A stretch of 21,787 bases of DNA from Spirochaetales bacterium (lineage in GTDB: Bacteria > Desulfobacterota_D > UBA1144): contig PCAG01000010.1 in the NCBI GenBank assembly GCA_002730475.1, positions 1 to 21,787 of the forward strand, read 5' to 3'. Under the pieces are notes generated by a model. The model searched no databases and was not told the DNA's origin. It saw only the letters and a list, made by a program, of their open reading frames with translations. The position numbers and the translations under genes are program-made. This document shows positions 6,627 through 14,266 of this stretch, piece by piece (within the stretch, counting starts at the first letter, position 1; each line of letters opens with the position of its first letter).

Positions 6627-7463
6627 ATGAATAATTTTGTCAAATCTCATGGTCTTGGCAATGACTATATAGTGATTGATGAAAAAAAACTTACCATTAA
6701 GTTAAACAAAGCATTAATCAAAAAGATATGTAACAGAAACTATGGGATTGGGTCAGACGGTTTATTGTTGGTGGTTCCCTCGAAGAAGGCCGATTTTGGC
6801 CTAAGAATATTTAATCCCGATGGATCAGAGGCAGAAAAAAGTGGAAATGGGTTAAGGATTTTTTCAAAATTCTTATATGATAATAAATATACAAAGAAAC
6901 GAGTTTTTACCATAGAGACTAGGGGCGGGGTAGTTAAGAGTGAGATAATGAGAAGTTCAAAAGTGTCCAATATGGTAAAAGTCGAAATGGGGCACGCTAG
7001 TTTTGAATCAAAAAAGATTCCTCTTTTGTCAAATAAAAAATTGGCCATCAATGAAAAAATAAAAATTAAAGGGGAGGAGCTCGTCTTTACTGCTGTAACA
7101 GTAGGTAATCCTCATTGTGTAATCTTCAAAGATAAAATAACCCCAGAGGATGTAACAAAATATGGACCGTTGCTTGAGAAGAACAGAAGGTTTCCTAAAA
7201 GAATCAATATTCAGTTTGCCCAAGTAATTTCAAGAAACAGAGTAAAAATTGAGATATGGGAGAGAGGGGCTGGATATACATTGGCATCTGGGAGTAGCTC
7301 TTGCGCAGTAGTGTCGGCAGGTCACAAGTTAGGTTTGTTAAATAAAAGAGTTAGAGTCGAAATGCAAGGTGGTTTTTTGTTTATTGAAATTGATGACTCT
7401 CAGAATCTCATAATGGAGGGGCCAGTTGAGCAAATTTGTTCGGGTGAGATTAGTTTCGTTTAG
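6627..7463 (+). CDS. dapF: Diaminopimelate epimerase-like protein with Ser-Ser active site
   Basis: DapF interconverts LL- and meso-diaminopimelate for lysine and peptidoglycan synthesis without a cofactor, using two cysteines as acid and base. The 278 residues match DapF over their full length: KSHGLGNDYIVID at 6-18, GIGSDGLL at 40-47, IFNPDGSEAEKSGNG at 61-75, VGNPHCVIF at 159-167, WERGAGYTLASGSSS at 211-225. Both positions expected to hold the catalytic cysteines are serine: S72 in EKSGNG (AGT, 6840-6842), usually CGNG, and S221 in LASGSS (TCT, 7287-7289), usually ACGTG. A cysteine remains at 226, a less conserved position. Everything else is intact, so this does not look like decay. It could be a true epimerase with serine chemistry, or a racemase-fold enzyme for another substrate. 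It leads an operon with an MqnF-like amidohydrolase 2 nt downstream. Confidence 0.8.
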   Translation: MNNFVKSHGLGNDYIVIDEKKLTIKLNKALIKKICNRNYGIGSDGLLLVVPSKKADFGLRIFNPDGSEAEKSGNGLRIFSKFLYDNKYTKKRVFTIETRGGVVKSEIMRSSKVSNMVKVEMGHASFESKKIPLLSNKKLAINEKIKIKGEELVFTAVTVGNPHCVIFKDKITPEDVTKYGPLLEKNRRFPKRINIQFAQVISRNRVKIEIWERGAGYTLASGSSSCAVVSAGHKLGLLNKRVRVEMQGGFLFIEIDDSQNLIMEGPVEQICSGEISFV

Positions 7464-7465
7464 AT

Positions 7466-8701
7466 ATGCGAAAAGCACTAAAAGCCAAATTCATTCTTTT
7501 TGGTGACAAGGAACCTCTACATGACTACTCAGTCATTATCAACAAGGAAAGAATAGAAAAGATTATTCCAAATTCAGAAATAGATAAAAGTGCATACACG
7601 GTAATTAATTTAGGGGACTCCGTATTGATGCCGGGTTTTGTAAACGCCCATATTCATCTCGAATTAAATTGGGTTAGAAAAAAATTAACCTCATTTAATT
7701 CTTTTTCTTCGTGGTTGGAACAAATTATAAATCTCAAAAAGCAAAACAATAATAGAGAAGTGATAACTCAGTCTGTTCAACAATCATTGAAAGAAACAAT
7801 CAATTCCGGCGTTACGACAATTGGTCAGATAAGTTCGTATAGTGGATTAGACTTCGAAGAAATAGTTAAAAGTAAGATAAGAACCGTGTATTTTTTTGAA
7901 ATAGCAAATTCAACCATCTCACGTATAAATCAACACTTCTTTAAAAACCTAAGGAGTTTAAATAAAAAAAGTAATGGCATGTTTGCTTTAAAGTTGTTTC
8001 CTCATTCAATTTATTCACTTGATACTGTGACACTGGAAGAAATACTAACAAAGGGCCACAACGAAAAAATAAATCTAGGTATACATCTTTCCGAAAGCAA
8101 AGATGAAGTCAGGCTAATTCAAAAAAAGAAGAATGCATTCGAAGATGTAATTTTTCCAATACTAGAAAGGAGACCGAGAATAAAAATCAGGGGGAATTCT
8201 CCATTATCCTATCTGCATAAACTCAATAAATATAAATCCAATATAGTTTTAGTTCATATGAACAACCTGCTTAAAGAGGATTTAAAAATATTAGAAAAAC
8301 AGAAGTATCCCGTTGTTTTATGTCCCAGAAGTAATTTGTTTCTAAATCAAAAAATGGCTGATTTAAATTTCTTTCTGAATTACGAGAAAACTGGAATAGG
8401 GACAGATGGGCTTTCTAGTAATTTCTCAATAAATTTCTTAGATGAAATAAAATTCTTGTATCTACACTCGAAGAGGTTCATTAAAAAAAATCCTGAAAAA
8501 ATTGTACTTGAAAAAGCTACCCTCGGCGGAGCTAGGGCTCTTGGCATCGACAAACTTGTAGGAACAATAGAAAAAAATAAAAAAGCAGACCTAATAGCTT
8601 TTAGAATAAAGAACAATGACCCCTTTATGTCTGTAATTGATTCAAATAATAATGATTTAAAATTATCGATTATTAACGGGGAAATTATTAAGTCACAATA
8701 A
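7466..8701 (+). CDS. Amidohydrolase, MqnF-like aminodeoxyfutalosine deaminase
   Basis: This is a 411-residue metal-dependent deaminase of the TrzA/MqnF branch. Metal and substrate ligands are visible: H62 and H64 in PGFVNAHIHLE, H207 and E210 in GIHLSES, H264 in LVHMNN, and D314 in GIGTDGLSSN. NAHIHLEL, PHSIYS, GNSPLSYL and CPRSN are typical of aminodeoxyfutalosine deaminases, which convert 6-amino-6-deoxyfutalosine to 6-deoxyfutalosine between MqnE and MqnC/MqnB in menaquinone synthesis. mqnD and mqnA immediately downstream on the other strand support this. Other TrzA-like deaminases (S-adenosylhomocysteine, guanine or triazine type) cannot be excluded from motifs alone. It starts 2 nt after the dapF-like stop and its 3' end overlaps mqnD tail-to-tail by 14 bp. 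Confidence 0.75.
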   Translation: MRKALKAKFILFGDKEPLHDYSVIINKERIEKIIPNSEIDKSAYTVINLGDSVLMPGFVNAHIHLELNWVRKKLTSFNSFSSWLEQIINLKKQNNNREVITQSVQQSLKETINSGVTTIGQISSYSGLDFEEIVKSKIRTVYFFEIANSTISRINQHFFKNLRSLNKKSNGMFALKLFPHSIYSLDTVTLEEILTKGHNEKINLGIHLSESKDEVRLIQKKKNAFEDVIFPILERRPRIKIRGNSPLSYLHKLNKYKSNIVLVHMNNLLKEDLKILEKQKYPVVLCPRSNLFLNQKMADLNFFLNYEKTGIGTDGLSSNFSINFLDEIKFLYLHSKRFIKKNPEKIVLEKATLGGARALGIDKLVGTIEKNKKADLIAFRIKNNDPFMSVIDSNNNDLKLSIINGEIIKSQ

Positions 8702-9521
8702 TATCAAGTTTAATATTTTTTTTGATTAATCCTTTTGTAAAAGCTGAGTCGTACATAAACTTAAGCCCCTTAATGCCTCTGTAATTCAAGTCCAACGTAT
8801 CTTTGTTGACATACATAAGAACAAATTCCCGGGCCACGCTTCTCGATACACCCCTACCAAACTCCATGGCATAATCAAGCGCTTCATCGATATTGGATAG
8901 AGCATAAGCAATGCTCCGTTTGACTAGTTGGGAAACTTCAATTTGAATCTCTAAATCTAAAGACCTACTGATAACATTCAAGCCGAGAGGGATAGGATGT
9001 TCGCATTCCTCGTACCAAAGTTTAGGTAAATCTAACAATAGCTTCAAACCAAAATCTTCGAAAGTGAGTTGGCCTTCGTGTATAACTAATCCCGCATCCA
9101 CCTCCGAATTAAGTACCGCTGGGATAATTTGATCAAAATCATATTGTATAAATTCAGCATCGTTACAATAGAGCTTTAAAAGCAAGAAGGCCGAAGTCAG
9201 TTCTCCGGGGATTGCAATCTTGATACCTTGGGTTGTTGTAATTTCTGGTTTAGATACAACTATTGGTCCATATCTATCACCCATACTTGCCCCACAATCC
9301 ATAACTCTATAAGTATCGTATAGTTGCACATATGCATGTGCGGAAACGGCCGTTGTATCCAACTCTTGGTTGATTGCCATGCTGTTAAGTGTCTGTATAT
9401 CTTTAATGATATGGGTAATTTCAATCTTTTTAGATTTGACAATACCCTTCGATACCGCATAAAACATAAAGGCATCATCCGCATCAGGACTATGTCCTAG
9501 GGTAATATTTTTTTTCGACAT
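8688..9521 (-). CDS. mqnD: 1,4-dihydroxy-6-naphthoate synthase
   Basis: MqnD splits cyclic de-hypoxanthinyl futalosine into 1,4-dihydroxy-6-naphthoate, the late step of the futalosine branch of menaquinone synthesis. The 277 residues open with the signature GHSPDADDAFMFY (9-21), contain TTAVSAHAY (56-64), SMGDRYGPIVVS (79-90) and AIPGELTSAFLLLKL (103-117), and have the likely catalytic histidine H148 in GLVIHEGQL. It is the last gene of the hisA-hisF-dgt-mqnA-mqnD set and starts 3 nt after the mqnA stop without a clear Shine-Dalgarno, suggesting coupling. Confidence 0.94.
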   Translation of the reverse strand: MSKKNITLGHSPDADDAFMFYAVSKGIVKSKKIEITHIIKDIQTLNSMAINQELDTTAVSAHAYVQLYDTYRVMDCGASMGDRYGPIVVSKPEITTTQGIKIAIPGELTSAFLLLKLYCNDAEFIQYDFDQIIPAVLNSEVDAGLVIHEGQLTFEDFGLKLLLDLPKLWYEECEHPIPLGLNVISRSLDLEIQIEVSQLVKRSIAYALSNIDEALDYAMEFGRGVSRSVAREFVLMYVNKDTLDLNYRGIKGLKFMYDSAFTKGLIKKNIKLDIIVT

Positions 9522-9524
9522 AAC

Positions 9525-10325
9525 TTAGACTTCATTATTAAAACTATTTTTTTTCCAGTTTGCAAATTTAGAAGAAAGATCTCGGAAGAGATTAATGCCC
9601 TTTATATGTTGATTAGTAATTTTATAAAAAATTCTCTCATTTAAATATTTTTCAGCGACTTTTCTTCGTATTTTAGAACCATTCATGACTAAAAAATCAT
9701 CAATTATTAGACTAGCATGTTGGGACCCTTCTTGGTAAGAATCATCAAGAAGATTTAATTCCTCTTCGTTTGGAGAAGAGTGTAAATAATTATATGTTCC
9801 AAATGTAAATGGAAAACCGGTTTCATTGAACCAAATCTCTCCCAAATCATACGTATTAACCCCTATTGGGTTTGACGATATAATTTCTAGACTAAGGTCT
9901 CCTATAGTAACGTATCCAACATCTGGTTTCATTTTCATATTTAATTTTGGTTCTCGAACTTCATAATCAACATCAATATTAAGAAAATGCGATTGGAGTG
10001 TTTTAAAAAGCATATTTGAACTCTTTGATCTGCTGTCTAGAACCACCGTTTTTATATCTTTTAATTTTGATTTCGATACTAAAAGTACACTGTCGACTTT
10101 TCCATACGAACTTATGCAGTAATCGGTGAGAGATATGACGCTCTCTCCAGACAAATGATCTGCGATTGGAAGTAACGATAAAAATACTTCGCCTGACACT
10201 AGAGGATCTAAGAGTGAAGAAGGATAGTATTCAGAAGTCTTGTAATTTTCAAAAGAATTATTATCAAACAAATAAGTTAAAGGTTTGGAGTTTAAAAATG
10301 GAACAGTTCCGAGATATTTTATCAT
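9525..10325 (-). CDS. mqnA: Chorismate dehydratase
   Basis: MqnA removes water from chorismate to give 3-enolpyruvylbenzoate, the first committed step of the futalosine pathway. The 266 residues have the MqnA pattern: YLGTVPFLNSKPL at 4-16, the LLPIADHL stretch, ISSYGKVDSVLLVSKS at about 71-86, VGYVTIGDLSLE at about 136-147, and DLGEIWFNETGFPFTFG (usually DLGEEWYELTGLPFVFA). The protein is more divergent than MqnD but the domain pattern is complete. It begins 15 nt after the end of dgt. The other pathway genes (mqnE, mqnC, prenyltransferase) are not in the window. Confidence 0.9.
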   Translation of the reverse strand: MIKYLGTVPFLNSKPLTYLFDNNSFENYKTSEYYPSSLLDPLVSGEVFLSLLPIADHLSGESVISLTDYCISSYGKVDSVLLVSKSKLKDIKTVVLDSRSKSSNMLFKTLQSHFLNIDVDYEVREPKLNMKMKPDVGYVTIGDLSLEIISSNPIGVNTYDLGEIWFNETGFPFTFGTYNYLHSSPNEEELNLLDDSYQEGSQHASLIIDDFLVMNGSKIRRKVAEKYLNERIFYKITNQHIKGINLFRDLSSKFANWKKNSFNNEV

Positions 10326-10340
10326 ATTTTTCTATACAGC

Positions 10341-11381
10341 TTATACTTTAAAGTCCACGAATGACCACTTTTTCGGTGTAAATATTGATCTATGAATTTC
10401 AAGAGCAAATATATCTGTCATTCCCGCTATAAAATCTCGACAATCGTCTTGATGATTTCCACTTTTAAATTTGTATAATTCTCCAAGCTTCTTCTCGTTA
10501 ACTAAAAAAAAGTTATACAAGTCAATTAGAACTTGTTTCGCTTTTTCAAAATTATCTCTAATCTTCGTCTGATAATAAACTTTCTCAAATAAGAAATCTC
10601 TCATATGGCGAAGATGTAGTTCAAGTTCTTTAGTTATAATCACAGATTTGTAAGAATTTTTTGTTGTGGATTTAATAGTGTCTAATACAACTTTATCAAT
10701 TCGTTCAGAATGTGTATCACCAAAAAACCTAAGTAATTTAACAGGTATGTCCTTCTTTCTAATCAAAGAAGAGCGCATAGCATCATCCAAATCATGCGTA
10801 AAATAAGCAAAAATATCCGAATATCTAACAACTTGTCCTTCTAAGGTAATAATTCGAATTTTTTTGTTCACTATAGGACCCCTGCCTTTTGAGTGCTTTG
10901 AAATTCCGTCTTTAACCTCAAGGGTTAGATTTAAGCCCCTTCCATTTTTCTCTAGTAATTCAACAATCCTAAGACTGTGAAGGTAGTGCTTGAAACCACC
11001 TGGATGAACGAAATCAAGAGCTTGCTCTCCCGCATGACCAAAAGGAGTATGTCCTAAATCGTGTCCCAGGGATATGGCTTCAGTTAAATCCTCATTAAGG
11101 TTCAAAGATCGCGATATCGTTCGAGCAATTTGCGAAACTTCTAATACATGAGTTAATCTGGTTCTAAAATGATCTCCGTATGGAGCCAAGAACACCTGGG
11201 TTTTATCTTTTAATCTTCTAAAAGACTTTGAGTGAATTATTCTATCTCTATCCCGTTGGTACTCTGTTCTTATATTGCACTTTTTTTCTTTTCTTAATCT
11301 ACCTTTGGTGTCAGCGCTAAGAGAGGCAAAACGAGAAAGGGATTTTGATTCATTAATTTCTAATTGTCTACGTATAGTCAT
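10341..11381 (-). CDS. dgt: Deoxyguanosinetriphosphate triphosphohydrolase-like protein
   Basis: This HD-superfamily enzyme hydrolyses dGTP or other dNTPs to the deoxynucleoside and tripolyphosphate, tuning dNTP pools. The 346 residues carry the family block YQRDRDRIIHSKSFRRLKDK (41-60), then RTRLTH (H78) and GHDLGHTPFGHAGE (H107-D108), giving the HD metal site, and a DIFAYFTHDLDD segment in the middle with further metal ligands. The length fits the shorter, type-2 dGTPase-like proteins rather than the E. coli enzyme (~505 residues). It starts 2 nt after the hisF stop, so it is probably translated by coupling. Confidence 0.93.
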   Translation of the reverse strand: MTIRRQLEINESKSLSRFASLSADTKGRLRKEKKCNIRTEYQRDRDRIIHSKSFRRLKDKTQVFLAPYGDHFRTRLTHVLEVSQIARTISRSLNLNEDLTEAISLGHDLGHTPFGHAGEQALDFVHPGGFKHYLHSLRIVELLEKNGRGLNLTLEVKDGISKHSKGRGPIVNKKIRIITLEGQVVRYSDIFAYFTHDLDDAMRSSLIRKKDIPVKLLRFFGDTHSERIDKVVLDTIKSTTKNSYKSVIITKELELHLRHMRDFLFEKVYYQTKIRDNFEKAKQVLIDLYNFFLVNEKKLGELYKFKSGNHQDDCRDFIAGMTDIFALEIHRSIFTPKKWSFVDFKV

Positions 11382-11383
11382 AC

Positions 11384-12142
11384 CTAGTCTCTAACCAATA
11401 TACCCTGCTTGGATAAGAAATTTTTTGCATCACTAATAGTATATTCTCCAAAATGAAATATGGATGCACAAAGAGCAGCATCGGCCTTCCCAATAGTGAA
11501 CGCATCTGCTATGTGTTGTAAGGTTCCTGCACCTCCAGATGCAATGATAGGAATCGTCATTATTTGACTTAACAGAGAGAGAATCTTTAAATCATATCCT
11601 ATTTTTGTTCCATCTCTATCCATAGATGTTAAAAGAATCTCGCCAGCTCCATATTCTTGCATTTTTTTTATCCAATCTAAAGCGTTAATCCCAGTAGGAT
11701 TTCTACCTCCATGGGTAAATACCTCCCATAAACCCTCCTCCCTCTTCTTTACATCAACTGCAACAACTATACATTGTGATCCGAACTTCTTTGCTGACTC
11801 AACAACAATATTAGGATTATTTACCGCAGCAGTATTAATCGAAACTTTATCTGCCCCCGCCATTAAAAGTAATCTGATATCCTCATTGTTGCGTACGCCA
11901 CCTCCAACAGTCAATGGAACAAAAACTTTATCCGCCGCTTTTTCAATGGTATTAATCATAATGTTCCTACCTTCATTGGATGCAGTTATATCTAAGAATG
12001 TAATCTCATCGGCCCCTTCATTGCTATATCGCTCAGCAACCTCTACGGGATCTCCAGCATCTATCAAGTTAATAAAATTGATTCCTTTTACAACTCTACC
12101 CTTATCTATATCTAAACAAGGTATTATCCTCTTAGCCAACAT
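11384..12142 (-). CDS. hisF: Imidazole glycerol phosphate synthase, cyclase subunit
   Basis: HisF uses ammonia delivered by HisH to turn PRFAR into imidazole glycerol phosphate and AICAR, joining histidine and purine synthesis. From the ATG at 12142 it is 252 residues with the catalytic aspartates exactly where the family has them, D11 ([11 protein letters not shown]) and D130 (VVAVDVKK), and TVGGGVR and IASGGAG phosphate loops in the barrel. This start is preferred over an in-frame ATG at 12202, which would add 20 residues before the invariant [15 protein letters not shown] lies 8 nt before it, and the overlap with hisA is only 11 bp. hisH is not in the window. Confidence 0.96.
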   Translation of the reverse strand: MLAKRIIPCLDIDKGRVVKGINFINLIDAGDPVEVAERYSNEGADEITFLDITASNEGRNIMINTIEKAADKVFVPLTVGGGVRNNEDIRLLLMAGADKVSINTAAVNNPNIVVESAKKFGSQCIVVAVDVKKREEGLWEVFTHGGRNPTGINALDWIKKMQEYGAGEILLTSMDRDGTKIGYDLKILSLLSQIMTIPIIASGGAGTLQHIADAFTIGKADAALCASIFHFGEYTISDAKNFLSKQGILVRD

Positions 12143-12863
12143 CGCTATATTCCTTGATACAATTTTTGAGATTAATTTTCTTCTCATAAAGTGACTTGCC
12201 AAGTATCACTCCATAAATCCTTTCATCATTCATAGATTGTATTTCTTTTAAGTCTGATTCGTCCTTAATCCCACCCGAGATTATTATTGGGATATTAGAT
12301 AACTTCAAATAATCCTTAATCAAAGTCTTGTTAAAACCTTCAAGGGTTCCATCCCTATCGACTGACGTAAGTACTATTAATGGCACTTTTAAATTCTCGA
12401 ATCTTTGAATGGCGTCCTTAAGGCTTATATCAATTTTAGTATTCCAACCTTTGATTGCGACTTTGTCATCTTTGATATCTAAACCGACGGCAATTTTATC
12501 GAGATACATTTTACAGGCTTCTTGAAAGAAATCTTCATCAATGAATGCCGAGGTTCCCAAGATTACTCTTTTTGCCCCAATTGACATGTAGTCTTCGATC
12601 GTTTTTAGATTTCTAATACCACCACCAATTTGAAATTCACATTTACTATTACTAAGAATAGTGTTTATAGCTTGAAAATTTTTGCTCTCACCTTCAAGGG
12701 CTCCATCCAGGTCTACGATATGAATTAATTGGGCTCCATCTAGCTGCCATTTGATTGATACATCAAGCGGATTATCCGAATAAATTGTTTGCTTATCAAA
12801 ATCTCCCTTAAAAAGCCTAACACATTTTTGGTCTTTGATATCAATAGCAGGTATAAGTAGCAT
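12132..12863 (-). CDS. hisA: ProFAR isomerase (HisA)
   Basis: HisA opens the ribose ring of ProFAR to give PRFAR, the substrate of HisF, in the histidine pathway. The 243-residue half-barrel repeat shows D8 in [26 protein letters not shown] (48-58), QIGGGIRN (78-85), [14 protein letters not shown] with D129, and [11 protein letters not shown] with D169, the second catalytic aspartate. TrpF is separately present at 17575, so a bifunctional PriA role need not be assumed. The gene leads the operon hisA-hisF-dgt-mqnA-mqnD and has no Shine-Dalgarno. Confidence 0.95.
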   Translation of the reverse strand: MLLIPAIDIKDQKCVRLFKGDFDKQTIYSDNPLDVSIKWQLDGAQLIHIVDLDGALEGESKNFQAINTILSNSKCEFQIGGGIRNLKTIEDYMSIGAKRVILGTSAFIDEDFFQEACKMYLDKIAVGLDIKDDKVAIKGWNTKIDISLKDAIQRFENLKVPLIVLTSVDRDGTLEGFNKTLIKDYLKLSNIPIIISGGIKDESDLKEIQSMNDERIYGVILGKSLYEKKINLKNCIKEYSDVG

Positions 12864-12871
12864 ATAAATAC

Positions 12872-12900
12872 ATTTTACAAAAATTAATTAATAAATTAAA
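12872..12900 (-). promoter_or_regulatory. Weak promoter candidate for hisA operon
   Basis: On the minus strand, TAAAAT (complement of 12872-12877) ends 8 nt before the hisA ATG, with a poor -35 (TTTAAT, complement of 12895-12900) 17 bp upstream. The region is almost all A and T, so chance matches are likely. It shares its DNA with the EVE-gene promoter. Confidence 0.3.
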
Positions 12901-12902
12901 TT
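12874..12902 (+). promoter_or_regulatory. Promoter of the EVE/meaB/rng operon
   Basis: TTTACA (12874-12879), a 17-bp spacer and TAAATT (12897-12902) end 7 nt before the ATG at 12910. No purine-rich ribosome binding site exists in the all-A/T region between, so the message is probably leaderless. Confidence 0.5.
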
Positions 12903-12909
12903 AAATTTT

Positions 12910-13323
12910 ATGAGGTATTGGCTTGTGAAGTCTGAACCCTTCAAATATTCTTGGGAAACTATGCTGAAAGACGAAGTCACATATTGGGATGGTGTTCGAA
13001 ATTTTCAAGCAAGGAATAATTTGAAAACCATGGAAAAAGGCGATCAGGTTCTTTTTTATCATAGCAACGAAGGGCGCGAAATTGTTGGAATCACTGAAGT
13101 TGTTAAGGAGTATTATCAAGATCCAACCACAAAAGACGATAGATGGGTAGTGGTCGATCTAAAAGCAAAAAAGAGCCTCAAAAGAACAATTAGTCTAGAT
13201 GAGATCAAGCAAGATTCGACATTATCGGACATGGCGCTAATCAAGCAGTCCAGATTATCAGTTATGAAAATTAATAAAAAACACTTTGACAGAATAATTA
13301 GGAAATCTAATGAAAAGAGATGA
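12910..13323 (+). CDS. EVE domain-containing protein
   Basis: This 137-residue protein consists of one EVE domain, a PUA-like fold proposed to bind modified bases. The family hallmarks are RYWLVKSEPFKYSW at the start, WDGVRNFQARNN at about 27-38 and GDQVLFYHSNEGREIVG at about 45-61 (usually FYHS, then VGI). Bacterial members of this group (ThymN/YlxR-unlike, thymocyte nuclear protein 1 type) are widespread, often unlinked to any pathway, and their ligand is unknown. It starts the operon with meaB (overlap 14 bp) and RNase G. The RNA link with RNase G is suggestive only. Confidence 0.9.
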   Translation: MRYWLVKSEPFKYSWETMLKDEVTYWDGVRNFQARNNLKTMEKGDQVLFYHSNEGREIVGITEVVKEYYQDPTTKDDRWVVVDLKAKKSLKRTISLDEIKQDSTLSDMALIKQSRLSVMKINKKHFDRIIRKSNEKR

Positions 13324-14266
13324 AAAGAAATTAATTCAAGGCTTATCGTCCGGCAACAGAGTTTCATTGTCAAGACTTATAAGCATCATAGAAAGTGACC
13401 CATCGGCAATTTTGAGAATTTTTCAATCAATAAAAAAGGTTCCAAATAATGTATACACAATAGGAATCACGGGACCACCTGGCGCTGGAAAGAGCACTCT
13501 AACAAGTCAAATCATAAAAAAGTTTAGAGAAGATGGATTAACAATCGGCGTTATTGCAGTTGATCCCAGTAGTCCTTTTACCGGCGGAGCCGTATTGGGG
13601 GACAGGATAAGGATGCAAGAACATACTCTTGATAACAGTGTTTTCATTAGAAGTCTAGGAAGTAGAGGTGACTTTGGTGGGATGTCTAACTCTGCAAGCG
13701 GAATAGTAAAACTTTTTGATGTTTTTGGAATGGACATAGTAATAATTGAAACTGTAGGGGTTGGACAAACAGAACTCGATATTATTAAGATTGCAGATTG
13801 CGTTGTGGTAACTTTAGTCCCGGAAGCTGGTGATGGAATACAGGCAATGAAAGCGGGACTAATGGAGATTGGGGATATCTTCGTAGTGAATAAATCAGAT
13901 CGTGGGGGAGCAGAAAAGCTAGCTAGGGAAATTGATTATATGGCATCTCTAAAAAAACAAATTTCTCAGCGAAAGACAAAAGTCTTGATTGCACAAGCAG
14001 AAAATAATATAGGAATTGATGAAATCATAGATGAGATAAAATCATTCAGGAAATTTGAGGAGTCAAATAATTCTTTATCAACAAAAAGAAGTGAAAGAAA
14101 AATCTCCGAAATTGATTCCTTGTTAAACCGAAAACTCAAACAGGAATTGGAAAGAATTAAAGATACAGATAAAGTTAAGAAAGCGATAAAAGAACTGAGA
14201 GATGAAAAATTGGAGCCGGATAAAGTAGTGGAATTAATATTGAATCTACTAAAAAAGAACAAGTGA
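13310..14266 (+). CDS. meaB: Methylmalonyl-CoA mutase-associated GTPase MeaB (ArgK family)
   Basis: MeaB is a G3E-family GTPase that loads and protects the B12 cofactor of methylmalonyl-CoA mutase. The 318 residues contain the Walker A loop GPPGAGKS at 55-62, VDPSSPFTGGAVLGDRIRM at 84-102, RSLGSRGDFGG at 114-124, the switch region ETVGVGQTE at 147-155 and the guanine-specificity NKSD at 194-197. The C-terminal third is charged and helical, as in the family's dimerisation arm. Its ATG overlaps the EVE gene by 14 bp, and RNase G begins with a GTGA overlap of 4 bp. The mutase itself is not in the window, but an epimerase of the same pathway lies at 15709. Confidence 0.96.
   Translation: MKRDEKKLIQGLSSGNRVSLSRLISIIESDPSAILRIFQSIKKVPNNVYTIGITGPPGAGKSTLTSQIIKKFREDGLTIGVIAVDPSSPFTGGAVLGDRIRMQEHTLDNSVFIRSLGSRGDFGGMSNSASGIVKLFDVFGMDIVIIETVGVGQTELDIIKIADCVVVTLVPEAGDGIQAMKAGLMEIGDIFVVNKSDRGGAEKLAREIDYMASLKKQISQRKTKVLIAQAENNIGIDEIIDEIKSFRKFEESNNSLSTKRSERKISEIDSLLNRKLKQELERIKDTDKVKKAIKELRDEKLEPDKVVELILNLLKKNK

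Noticed and set aside
10326..10352. Internal promoter before mqnA (TATAGA 5 nt before the ATG)
   Set aside because: The -35 match (TGGACT) is only 15 bp away and the site sits in an apparent operon; not strong enough to list.
12143..12202. Longer hisF start at an ATG at 12202
   Set aside because: It adds 20 residues before the invariant [10 protein letters not shown] and overlaps hisA by 71 bp; the ATG at 12142 has an AAGGA site and puts D11 and D130 at family positions.
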